Part shown: piece after piece, positions 1 to 7,288 of the stretch | Position numbering within the stretch: position 1 is the stretch's first letter | Layout of the letters: each line of letters begins with the position of its first letter | Origin: Lysobacteraceae bacterium | Lineage (GTDB): Bacteria; Pseudomonadota; Gammaproteobacteria; Xanthomonadales; Xanthomonadaceae | DNA length: 18,972 nt | Assembly (NCBI GenBank): GCA_004173415.1 | Contig: SEHC01000007.1 | Location: 1-18,972 of the forward strand | Direction: 5' to 3' | Program-made: the position numbers and the translations under genes | The notes under the pieces: model-generated | Databases searched by the model: none | What the model saw: the letters and a program-made list of their open reading frames with translations, nothing else | What the model was told of the DNA's origin: nothing

Positions 1-3
1 CAT

Positions 4-2397
4 ATGACGCCAAGTGAGCAGCCGGGACGGAGTTTCGTCGTCGAAGGTAGGGTGGACGGATGTTCTGGCGGCAGGTTGCGTGGCTGGGCCTGGTGCCCCG
101 GCGACCCCGGAGCCGAGGTGCTGGTCGAAGTCGTGGTTGGCTCGGCAGTGGTGGCGACCTACACAGCGACCGACTTCCGCGGCGACCTGCTGGCCGCGGG
201 CATGCACGATGGTTGCTGCGGCTTCGCCATCAGGTTCGACGACCCGGCGCTGGCCGGCGTCCTGGTCCAGGTCCATGCGACCGGCGCCGATGGCGTTCGC
301 ACCCCTATCGGCGAGGCCTCGATAGGCGAGCCGGCGCGCGGCGCGGGCAGCACCGCATTGATGCCGGTCGCCATCACCGGGCACCGCATCGTCGGCTACC
401 TCGATGCCTGCGGCGATGGCAAGGTACGGGGCTGGGCGGCGCGTACCGACGAGAGCGCCGAATCGGTGCGCCTCGCCTTTTTCGAGAACGGCCGCAAGGT
501 GATGGAGACCGACGCGCACCGCTGGCGCAATGACCTGGCCAACATGCGCCAGGGCAATGGCAGCTGTGGTTTCGATGACGCCATACCGGAAAACCTCTGC
601 GACGGCCTGGTCCACGAATGGGACGTGCGCGATGCCGACACCGGCCTGTCGCTGCTCGCTGCGCCGATCAACGTGCTGCTGCGCCCGGGCGTGCCCCGCG
701 ACCAGGGCCGCTCGCTCAAATCACAGGCCATTCCGGCCCTCGCCCGCGAGAACGGCGAGCCGCCGTTGCGGCTGTCGGTGGTGGTCAACTTCTACAACAT
801 GAAGCGCGAGGCGGCGCGCACGCTGACCTCGTTGTCGCGCCAGTACCAGCGCGGCATCGGCGACCTGGCCTATGAAGTGCTGTGCATCGACAACGGCTCG
901 AACCCCCCGCTGGAAGAAGAGTGGATCCGAAGCTTCGGCCCCGAGTTCCGGCTGATCCGGCCCGGGCACTGCAACCCCTCGCCTTGCGGAGTGATCAACG
1001 AAGTGGCGCGCCAAGCGCGCGGTGACTACGTCGCGATCATGATCGATGGCGCGCATGTGCTGACCCCCGGGGTGTTCCGGGAGACGTTCGCCGCGATCGA
1101 GGCCGATCCGGACGCGGTGGTCGCGCTCCGGCACTGGTTCGTGGGCGGGGACCAGCGCTGGCTTTCGGAAGTGGGCTACACCCGCGAGCAGGAGGACGTG
1201 CTGTTCGAGCGGATCCACTGGCCGGCCGATGGCTACCAGCTCTTCCACGTGGGCGCGCCGATCGGCGAACACGTCGATCCCTGGCTGGTGGGCATGATCG
1301 AAAGCAATTTCCTGGTGCTGCCGACCCGCTTCTATTGCGATATCGGCGGACTGGACGAGGCCTTCGACGAGCCCGGCGCCGGCTTCGCCAACCTGGATCT
1401 TTTCGTTCGCGCCGGCTTGTCGCTGGAGGAGGGCGTGGTCGGCCTGGTCGGCGAAGCGACCTTCCATCAGTTCCATGGCGGGACCACCACCAACGTGTCC
1501 GATGACGAGAAGGACAGCAGGGTGCGCGCCTATGCGAACAAGTACATGCGCATCCGTGGCGAGGATTTCGTCGGCCTCGAACCGGCGCGGATCAAGCTGC
1601 GCGGGGTGATCCGCGACAAGAGCGCGATGGCCACGCGCGACCACACCCTGCTGCCGTTGAAGCTCGGGGTCACCCGGCGCGTTCGCCAGGGCATACCCGA
1701 CCTGCATTTCGACGACGGCGCGCGCACCTACCTGCAGTCGGCCTACGCCGAATCGGGGCTGTGCCGGCAGACCGAGTGGATGGGGCAGCGCGTCGCGCTG
1801 GCGCCGGCGGACCTGCTCAGCATCCAGGGAATCATCGTCCAGCAGCGACCGGACCACGTGGTGACGACCAGCACCGACCCCGGCGTCACCGCGTTCCTGG
1901 CCTCGGTGCTGGATGCCGCGGGCCTGCAGCGCACGCGCATCTCCTGCGTTGCCAGGACCGCCCCGGCCGTGCCGCAGGCATCGCCCAGGATCCAGGTGCT
2001 GGTCGGCGATCCAGGCGACCCGGCGGTGCTGGCGAAGCTGACCGCGGAGGTCGCGGATGCGGAGTCCACCCTGGTCCTGTACGAGCCCGAAACCGGCGAC
2101 GCGGCCACCGTCACCGCGCGGTTGCAGGCCTATTCGCGGCTCGTTTCCTACCGCTCCTACCTGGTGTTCCTGGGTTCGGTCCACGGCCAGCCCTGGCTGG
2201 GCTACTCGAGCAACTGGTACCTTTCGGCGATCCGCGCCTTCGTGGCCGACTCCCCGTTCGTCATCGATGAATCCTGGACGCGCCAGTGGGTCACCGTCTG
2301 CCCCAGCGGTTACCTGCGCAAGGTCGACGGCCGCACTTCCTCGCTGGCTTATGATCACAGCCTGGACAATTTCGACGAACTCTTGAGGATCTGCTGA
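4..2397 (+). CDS. Multidomain family-2 glycosyltransferase with degenerate CmcI-like C-terminal domain
   Basis: Predicted cytoplasmic glycosyltransferase for surface polysaccharide, 797 aa from the ATG at 4. The frame is open to the window edge, so the true start may lie upstream. Residues about 15-80 and 131-210 are two copies of a small domain with a G-x-(V/L)-D ... RGWA signature, each containing CGF; similar modules occur in other glycan-cluster proteins. Residues about 255-500 are a GT-A fold: LSVVVNFYN, then DNGS near 296-299, and an IDGAH motif at 347-351 in place of the usual DxD. HGGTTTN closes the domain. Residues about 588-797 resemble the cephalosporin hydroxylase/rhamnosyl O-methyltransferase (CmcI) family: RQTEWMGQ at 588, YSRLVSYRSYLVF, and GYLRK at 769. 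The expected SAM and metal motifs are missing (see findings). No signal peptide or membrane segment is seen. The downstream methyltransferase starts directly after the stop. Sugar and acceptor are unknown. Confidence 0.85.
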   Translation: MTPSEQPGRSFVVEGRVDGCSGGRLRGWAWCPGDPGAEVLVEVVVGSAVVATYTATDFRGDLLAAGMHDGCCGFAIRFDDPALAGVLVQVHATGADGVRTPIGEASIGEPARGAGSTALMPVAITGHRIVGYLDACGDGKVRGWAARTDESAESVRLAFFENGRKVMETDAHRWRNDLANMRQGNGSCGFDDAIPENLCDGLVHEWDVRDADTGLSLLAAPINVLLRPGVPRDQGRSLKSQAIPALARENGEPPLRLSVVVNFYNMKREAARTLTSLSRQYQRGIGDLAYEVLCIDNGSNPPLEEEWIRSFGPEFRLIRPGHCNPSPCGVINEVARQARGDYVAIMIDGAHVLTPGVFRETFAAIEADPDAVVALRHWFVGGDQRWLSEVGYTREQEDVLFERIHWPADGYQLFHVGAPIGEHVDPWLVGMIESNFLVLPTRFYCDIGGLDEAFDEPGAGFANLDLFVRAGLSLEEGVVGLVGEATFHQFHGGTTTNVSDDEKDSRVRAYANKYMRIRGEDFVGLEPARIKLRGVIRDKSAMATRDHTLLPLKLGVTRRVRQGIPDLHFDDGARTYLQSAYAESGLCRQTEWMGQRVALAPADLLSIQGIIVQQRPDHVVTTSTDPGVTAFLASVLDAAGLQRTRISCVARTAPAVPQASPRIQVLVGDPGDPAVLAKLTAEVADAESTLVLYEPETGDAATVTARLQAYSRLVSYRSYLVFLGSVHGQPWLGYSSNWYLSAIRAFVADSPFVIDESWTRQWVTVCPSGYLRKVDGRTSSLAYDHSLDNFDELLRIC

Positions 2398-3291
2398 ATG
2401 TTCCGCTTCTGGACCCGGTTCATACACCCCATCATCGCGACGGTGGAACCGCGCAGGATCCTCGAGGTCGGCGCCGACTCGGGCTTCAACACCCAGCACC
2501 TGCTGGAATACTGCGCGGCCCACGATTGCATCGTGGACATCGTCGACCCTGCACCGCGGCCGCGCCTGCGCGAGGTGCTGGCTCGTTTCGACCAGGAATA
2601 CCAGTACTACCCGCTGAAGAGCGTGCACGCGATCCCCCAGGTCGAGCCGCCGGACATCGTGCTGCTGGACGGCGACCACAACTGGGCCACCGTCCATGCC
2701 GAGTTCAAGCTGCTGTACGCGCGCGCCGAGGGCCTGGGTGTCGCCCCGCCGCTGGTGCTCATGCACGACGTCGCCTGGCCGTATGCGCGGCGCGACATGT
2801 ACTACAGCCCCGAAGACATCCCCGAAGCCGAACGCCATCCCTTCGCCTACTGCGGCGTGTTTCCGGGGATGTCCGAACTGACCGAGGAGGGCATGAACGG
2901 CATGCTCGCCAACGCGCAGCATGAAGGCGGTCCCCGCAACGGCGTGCTGACCGCGGTGGAGGATTTCATCGCCAGCGCCTCCACGCCGATTTCGCTCTAC
3001 CGCCTGCCGTTCTTCAACGGCCTCGGGATCGTGGTTCCCGAGGCGCGGATGACAGGCGCCTTGCGCACCCTGATCGAAGGATTCTCCTCGGCCGAATCGC
3101 TGGCGGTGACCTGCGCGGAACTGGAGGAGTACTTCATGAAAATGAATGCAAGCCTGCAGAAGACCGAGGCCAGCCTGACCCGGCGTACCGAGGCCCTGAT
3201 CCGCGCGCGCGCGGTGATGCAGGAGCAGGCGCGCCGGATCGCCGAACTGGAACAGGCGATGGAAGCCTCGCGGGCGCCGACCGCGGCCTGA
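2398..3291 (+). CDS. Class I SAM-dependent methyltransferase with C-terminal coiled coil
   Basis: Predicted SAM-dependent methyltransferase of 297 aa. ATG immediately follows the upstream TGA, and a GAGG element lies about ten bases upstream inside the previous gene, so the two are almost certainly cotranscribed. Motif I is ILEVGADSG at residues 21-29. DGDHN at 91-95 is the acidic motif typical of Methyltransf_24/TylF-like enzymes, and VLMHDVAWP follows. The last 55 or so residues (about 241-290) are charged and heptad-like (ELEEY ... RRIAELEQAM), which reads as a coiled coil for oligomerisation or for docking to the glycosyltransferase machinery. An O-methyltransferase acting on a sugar is the likely role, but the substrate cannot be read. 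The stop codon lies inside a palindrome shared with the convergent next gene. Confidence 0.85.
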   Translation: MFRFWTRFIHPIIATVEPRRILEVGADSGFNTQHLLEYCAAHDCIVDIVDPAPRPRLREVLARFDQEYQYYPLKSVHAIPQVEPPDIVLLDGDHNWATVHAEFKLLYARAEGLGVAPPLVLMHDVAWPYARRDMYYSPEDIPEAERHPFAYCGVFPGMSELTEEGMNGMLANAQHEGGPRNGVLTAVEDFIASASTPISLYRLPFFNGLGIVVPEARMTGALRTLIEGFSSAESLAVTCAELEEYFMKMNASLQKTEASLTRRTEALIRARAVMQEQARRIAELEQAMEASRAPTAA

Positions 3292-3304
3292 GGATCCTCA
3301 GGCC
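3285..3304. terminator. Perfect 20-bp palindrome, probable bidirectional terminator
   Basis: The half-site GGCCTGAGGA is followed directly by its exact reverse complement. It spans the six-base gap between two convergent genes and contains both stop codons: TGA at 3289-3291 on plus and TGA read from 3298-3300 on minus. The arms extend further, because CCGC at 3281-3284 pairs with GCGG at 3307-3310 across a TT bulge. There is no U-tract, so Rho-independent function is inferred from structure and position only. Confidence 0.6.
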
Positions 3305-4077
3305 TTGCGGAAGAACACCCCGATGCCGTCGATCGCGCGCAGACGCGGCCGGATTCCCTTCATCTCGAAGAAGTCGTGCACGGCCTGCTTGCAGGCCGGG
3401 ATCACGCCGTAGTCGTCGACGATCACCCAGCCGCCCTTGGACAGCCTGTCATAAAGGTGCACCAGCGGGTCGATGGTCGATTCGTACATGTCGCCATCCA
3501 GCCTGATGATCGCCAGCCGGTTCGATTCGACCTTCGACATCGTGTCGCGGAACCAACCCTTCAGGAACACCACCTGCTCGTCCAGCAGGCCGAACCGCTC
3601 GAAATTGGCCTGTACCTGCTCCAGCGACACCGCCAGTTCGCCGTAGGTGTGCAGGTCCGATGCCTCGTCGGCCGGCCATTGGCCCGGGCTGGGCGGCGGC
3701 AGTCCCTCGAAGGAGTCGGCGACGATGACCTTGCGGTCGCCAGCCTGCCAGGCATCCAGGACCGCCCTGGCCATGATCGAAGCGCCACCGCGCCAGACCC
3801 CGGTTTCGATGATGTCGCCGGGCACGTTGCCGCGGATCACCCGTTCCACCAGCTTGCGGAAGTTGTGCAGGCGCTTGCGTCCGACCATGGTCATGGCGGT
3901 GGAAGGCCAGTCCAGGCCCAGCCGGCGGATCTTGGGGTTGTACCTGCGGAACTTCAGCGGCGAGCCCGGCAAGGGCGGGTCGCGGTTGCTTGCCCCGGTC
4001 AGCGTGTCCTCGAGCGCATCCAGGTGCTGCCGTATCGAGGGATAGTCTGCGGGCAATGGTCGAACGAGTGGCGGCAT
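3298..4077 (-). CDS. TylF/MycF-family O-methyltransferase
   Basis: Predicted metal- and SAM-dependent sugar O-methyltransferase of 259 aa, related to macrocin O-methyltransferase TylF and mycinamicin MycF. Family motifs are intact: ETGVWRGGAS at 91-100 (SAM loop), DSFEGLPPP at 121-129, LDGDMYES at 193-200, and VIVDDYG at 218-224. The acidic residues of the last two motifs are the expected Mg ligands. Length is close to the family norm. ATG at 4077 has AAGGAA at 4089-4094, eleven bases upstream. It is the last gene of a four-gene minus-strand run, 58 bases after the PhyH-like gene. The likely role is O-methylation of a (deoxy)sugar in the surface glycan. The family assignment is strong, but the substrate is unknown. 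Confidence 0.92.
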   Translation of the reverse strand: MPPLVRPLPADYPSIRQHLDALEDTLTGASNRDPPLPGSPLKFRRYNPKIRRLGLDWPSTAMTMVGRKRLHNFRKLVERVIRGNVPGDIIETGVWRGGASIMARAVLDAWQAGDRKVIVADSFEGLPPPSPGQWPADEASDLHTYGELAVSLEQVQANFERFGLLDEQVVFLKGWFRDTMSKVESNRLAIIRLDGDMYESTIDPLVHLYDRLSKGGWVIVDDYGVIPACKQAVHDFFEMKGIRPRLRAIDGIGVFFRKA

Positions 4078-4135
4078 CGTGGGTCAGGTTCCTTCGGGGG
4101 AAGCGCGCGGCCGCTGGCCGCAGGCGGGCGTTCGG

Positions 4136-5191
4136 TCAGATGTAGAGCGGCAGGTGCTGCAGCGGATAGCTCGACGGCGCGAACATCCAGGCTTCGATTG
4201 CGTAGCGGTCGCGGGTCATGTTGGCCGGCAGGCCGGTGCGGTGCAGCATCATGTGGTCGAACAGCACGGCATCGCCCGGACGGAACACCGGGCTGACCAC
4301 CGGGATGTCGCCGGCCACGCTCCTGGCCACCTGGTCGCCCACGTCCCAATCGAAGTAGGCGCCGCCGGTGCCGCGCTCGGCCAGGTAATCGAGACGCCGC
4401 GGCACGATGTCCAGGCCCGAGGCATCGACCCCGCAATCGGACAGGCTCAGCCACAGGTTGACGCTGCGGATGCTCTGGCCGAGGAAGGCGCCGTCCTGGT
4501 GCCAGCTGGTGGTCTTCATGCTGCTGGGAACGCGCCGCAGGGTGGTCTTGCCCGCCGAAAGGAAAGGCTCCTCGCCCATGTACTCGGCGATCATCGGCAC
4601 CACTCCGGTGCCGTGGAGCAGTTCGATGAAGCGCGCCAGCATCCTCGGCGAGTCGGCCATGTAGACCCCGGCGAAACCCGATTCGACGAATTCCCTGCTG
4701 CGTTCGACCAGGTGGTCCGGCGGCAGCGGCAGGCGCCGGTACCACGGCGTGGCCAGGGCCTGGTCATACTCGTCCGACTGGGCCATGCGCCCGGCGAACG
4801 CCTGGTCGACGCCCTCGGCCATCGACGCGGCGACGGACGGGTCGATGAGTCCGCGCACGAGCAGGCTGCCGTGGTGCAGGATGCTGCCGGCCAGCATGTC
4901 GGCGCTCAACTGGTCCTTCTCGACCTCGGGCAAGCCGCGCAGCTGCGGAAAAGGGTCGGCGTAGGCCGGCGGCCAGTCCGGTCGCGCCTGCGACGCGGGC
5001 CGGGTATCGAACTCGCGGCAACGCCATTCCACAAGCAACCGCTCCAGCGCCTCATCCGGGCCGGCCTGCAGGGCCTGGCTGGCCAATGCAATCGCCTCCG
5101 CGTAGCGTCGTTCCGAAGCCATGGACTCGGCGCGCGCGCGCATCGAGTCCAGCGAGCCGGCCTGGGTCGGTAAATCGAGTGGTGCGGTCAT
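4136..5191 (-). CDS. Phytanoyl-CoA dioxygenase (PhyH)-family Fe(II)/2-oxoglutarate oxygenase
   Basis: Predicted non-haem iron dioxygenase of 351 aa. The facial triad is visible: H231 and D233 in SWHQDG, and distal H317 in FDHMMLHRTG, with R327 or R329 a candidate 2-oxoglutarate-binding arginine. LWLSLSDCG and the PGDAVLFDH strand are typical of PhyH proteins. Residues about 20-60 form alanine-rich helices resembling a single TPR-like repeat. I chose ATG at 5191, with GGAAA at 5197-5201 and a five-base spacer. The frame is open upstream to 5425, but that extension overlaps the GSCFA gene and is arginine-rich low-complexity sequence. PhyH enzymes hydroxylate small molecules or lipid and sugar substrates, so here it probably hydroxylates a glycan precursor or lipid. 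That assignment comes from context only. Confidence 0.85.
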   Translation of the reverse strand: MTAPLDLPTQAGSLDSMRARAESMASERRYAEAIALASQALQAGPDEALERLLVEWRCREFDTRPASQARPDWPPAYADPFPQLRGLPEVEKDQLSADMLAGSILHHGSLLVRGLIDPSVAASMAEGVDQAFAGRMAQSDEYDQALATPWYRRLPLPPDHLVERSREFVESGFAGVYMADSPRMLARFIELLHGTGVVPMIAEYMGEEPFLSAGKTTLRRVPSSMKTTSWHQDGAFLGQSIRSVNLWLSLSDCGVDASGLDIVPRRLDYLAERGTGGAYFDWDVGDQVARSVAGDIPVVSPVFRPGDAVLFDHMMLHRTGLPANMTRDRYAIEAWMFAPSSYPLQHLPLYI

Positions 5192-5273
5192 GGGTGTTTC
5201 CGATCGATCCGTTCGCGGCAACGAACTTGCCTGGTTGCAGGATAAAGCCATCCCGGCCGATCGACCATGGCGA

Positions 5274-6335
5274 TCAGGCCGGTGGCGACGCGTCCAGCCG
5301 CGCTTCGTCGCACATCGCGTCCACCACCTCGTGCATCCTCGACACGAAGCCCGGCTCCTGCGCAGCGACCGGTTCCGCCTCGCCAGGCGTCGCGCAAAGG
5401 TGGCGGAAGAATACCCGCATGACATGCTCGATCCCCTGCTCGCGGATCGAGCGCAGGTCCTCGGCGAAGTAGCCCGGGCCGGCCGACGGCGCGGTGATGA
5501 TCTCGTAGGCGGGGAAATAGGCCACCCCTGGAAGCTGCGACAGGCGTTCGGCGGCCACCCGCAGCACGGCCTTGGACAGGCTGGTGGAAACCAGCACGTG
5601 GCGGTCCAGCGCGGTGGCCGACAGGGGCACCGGCGACACCGTGAGGATCAGGCGGACGCGTGGATTGATCGCGCGCAGTTCTTCGATGAACGCCTGCATG
5701 TCCGCCTGGATCTCTTCCACTTCCAGGTTGAGGAACTGGTGGCGCTGCGGGTCGAAGCTGCCGGCGAGGGTGCCGGGGCACAGCGGATACACCGCGCCAT
5801 CCTGCCGCGAGGCCCAGCATTCGGTCAGGCCCAGGGTGAAGACCAGCACATCGGCCCGTTCGAAGACCCTGCGCACCGCGGCGAAGTGCTGGGCGCGGTC
5901 CAGTTCGTACTCCTGGCGGGTGGCGAATCCGCCCGGCTGTATGCCCGGACGGAACGGGTCATAGACGCGCCCCCCTTGCCACCATGCATCCTCGCCGGGC
6001 ACGAAGCGTCCGTAGGCGCGGCGCAGCAGCTGCAGCAGCTGGCGCGAGGTGTACACGTTGCCGTAGCGCGCCGAAAACAGGTTGTAGCCGTAGCGGGCGG
6101 CCGTATCGGCCGGCAGCAGCGGATGGGCCGGCTCCTCGTCGAGGAAATCGAATCCCCGGCCGCGCAGGTGGCGGGCGACGTGCTGGGCGAAGCAACTGCC
6201 CGCAGCGGCGATCCTGTCTGTTTGCGAGATGAGGAAGGGAAATTCCACCACCGGGTCGAGCTCACCCGGAGCAACCGCGGCGACCCCACTGCGCCAGCGC
6301 CGGTAGGCAGCAGCCCCGGAATAAGGATGGCTCAC
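5274..6335 (-). CDS. GSCFA-domain protein (SGNH-related esterase/acyltransferase-like)
   Basis: Member of the GSCFA family, 353 aa from a GTG start. The signature GSCFA is at residues 46-50. TLGLTECW at 167-174 and a late D-L-R ... GIEHV segment (about 293-305) are conserved family blocks. The family is related to SGNH/PC-esterase folds, with the GSCF serine as probable nucleophile, but its reaction is not well established. GTG at 6335 is preferred because AAGGAG (6343-6348) sits seven bases upstream and the start overlaps the upstream stop as GTGA. The longer open frame to 6614 lies inside the preceding gene and has no family similarity. It lies directly after another SGNH-like gene, suggesting paired ester or acyl chemistry on the glycan. 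Confidence 0.85.
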   Translation of the reverse strand: MSHPYSGAAAYRRWRSGVAAVAPGELDPVVEFPFLISQTDRIAAAGSCFAQHVARHLRGRGFDFLDEEPAHPLLPADTAARYGYNLFSARYGNVYTSRQLLQLLRRAYGRFVPGEDAWWQGGRVYDPFRPGIQPGGFATRQEYELDRAQHFAAVRRVFERADVLVFTLGLTECWASRQDGAVYPLCPGTLAGSFDPQRHQFLNLEVEEIQADMQAFIEELRAINPRVRLILTVSPVPLSATALDRHVLVSTSLSKAVLRVAAERLSQLPGVAYFPAYEIITAPSAGPGYFAEDLRSIREQGIEHVMRVFFRHLCATPGEAEPVAAQEPGFVSRMHEVVDAMCDEARLDASPPA

Positions 6336-7060
6336 GCCGCGACTCCTTCCATCTGTTGCAGCTGCAGGTGGCCGTAGCCCGGGTTTGCGTGAACGCCATC
6401 CAGGAAGAACTCGTCCTTCAGGAAGCCGGCGGCATCGGCCGCGGCGCGAGGATGGGCGCGGAACTCGATCCGCTGCTGCGCGCACCAGCGCGAGACCAGC
6501 CCCGAATGCAGCCGCCACGCCTTGTAGCGCAGCCAGGGCGGTGCGACTTCCTGCAGCATGCCGGGGAACAGCGGCCACGGGATGTGCGGGGCGATGCGGT
6601 CGTTGTCCAGGCAAGGAGGGGGAGGTTCCATGTGCACCAGGCGGTCCGGAGCCAGGGTGCGAAGGTGCAGCATCAGCTTGAGGTAAGGTACGGTTTCGCG
6701 TTCGAGCACTTCCAGCACGGCGTCGGCCGGAACCAGTTCGGCGCGCGGGTCGATCGGCAGGTCCGGGTTCTCCGGCAGCACGAAATCGTAGCGCCGGGGG
6801 TGGGACACCAGTCCGATCACCGTGTGCGCGCCGCCACCGATGTACGAATAGACCGTGCCCTGGTGCGTGCGGATCCGCTGCTGCAGCGCTTCGACCAGCA
6901 CCGGCGCCTCGGGACTGTTCAGGATGACGCTGTTGTCGTCCCAGAAATTGATCGCGTCCAGGGCGGTGCCCGATTCCAGCGCGGCCGCCTGCACGCAGCG
7001 CAGGTGGCTGTGGCCTATGCAGAGCAGGGGCGCGCGTTCGGCGTCGGAATCTTGGAGCAT
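6332..7060 (-). CDS. SGNH/GDSL-like hydrolase fold protein with GHS in place of GDS
   Basis: Protein of 242 aa that I read as SGNH-like. LLCIGHSHLR at 12-21 occupies the position of block I (normally GDSxS), with S18 the candidate nucleophile. GGGAH at 75-79 may be an oxyanion block. EFFLDGVHANPGYGH at 217-231 matches block V (DxxH), with D221 and H224. The core looks complete although the first acidic residue of GDS is histidine. No signal peptide is apparent, so it is probably cytoplasmic. The start at 7060 has only a weak AGG-containing ribosome site. It is the first gene of the four-gene minus run, overlapping the GSCFA gene by four bases. Esterase, O-acetyltransferase or a non-catalytic partner are all possible. 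Fold confidence is moderate and function is unknown. Confidence 0.7.
   Translation of the reverse strand: MLQDSDAERAPLLCIGHSHLRCVQAAALESGTALDAINFWDDNSVILNSPEAPVLVEALQQRIRTHQGTVYSYIGGGAHTVIGLVSHPRRYDFVLPENPDLPIDPRAELVPADAVLEVLERETVPYLKLMLHLRTLAPDRLVHMEPPPPCLDNDRIAPHIPWPLFPGMLQEVAPPWLRYKAWRLHSGLVSRWCAQQRIEFRAHPRAAADAAGFLKDEFFLDGVHANPGYGHLQLQQMEGVAA
6343..6348 (-). promoter_or_regulatory. Shine-Dalgarno AAGGAG deciding a GTG start
   Basis: AAGGAG on the minus strand, seven bases before GTG at 6335. It lies within the 3' end of the SGNH-like gene. It is the strongest ribosome-binding site in this block and supports the short GSCFA start over the 93-residue-longer open frame. Confidence 0.75.
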
Positions 7061-7288
7061 CGGTTGCGACCTGTTGGACTCGCCAGGCGCCGGGGGCGCG
7101 GTGCGACGGGGACCTTATCCTGTTTGATGATGGGGAGAAAGGCCGCGATCACTAGGATAGGATGGCGCCGGTCTGCACGATCCGCACCCGCCGGCAATCG
7201 AAAGCTCGACGAGTCCAGGTCCGACGTCCCGGTGCCCACGAGTCACGACAAGTAGATCCACGACAGATTGACTCACCACAGGTAACCC
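7061..7288. other. Divergent intergenic region between SGNH-like gene and GT-C-like gene
   Basis: This 228-base spacer separates two divergently transcribed genes, so it should hold at least one promoter in each direction. I could not find a -35/-10 pair with good spacing: TTGATG at 7124-7129 and TAGGAT at 7153-7158 are 23 bases apart. The heptamer ACGAGTC occurs twice, at 7209-7215 and 7238-7244. No open frame with coding character was seen. Confidence 0.35.

Noticed and set aside
721..2922. 733-codon open frame on the minus strand
   Set aside because: It is antisense to the glycosyltransferase and methyltransferase genes, crosses their junction, and encodes a His/Gly/Arg-rich sequence without domain character. 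It is a GC-rich shadow.
5192..5425. N-terminal extension of the PhyH-like gene
   Set aside because: It overlaps the end of the GSCFA gene and is arginine-rich with no family similarity. ATG at 5191 has a ribosome site.
5239..7122. Octamer TTATCCTG shared by two intergenic regions
   Set aside because: A single 8-mer match at unlike distances from the starts is expected by chance and has no dyad symmetry.
7124..7158. Promoter candidate TTGATG ... TAGGAT upstream of the GT-C-like gene
   Set aside because: Spacing of 23 bases is too long for a sigma-70 promoter and no better pairing was found.
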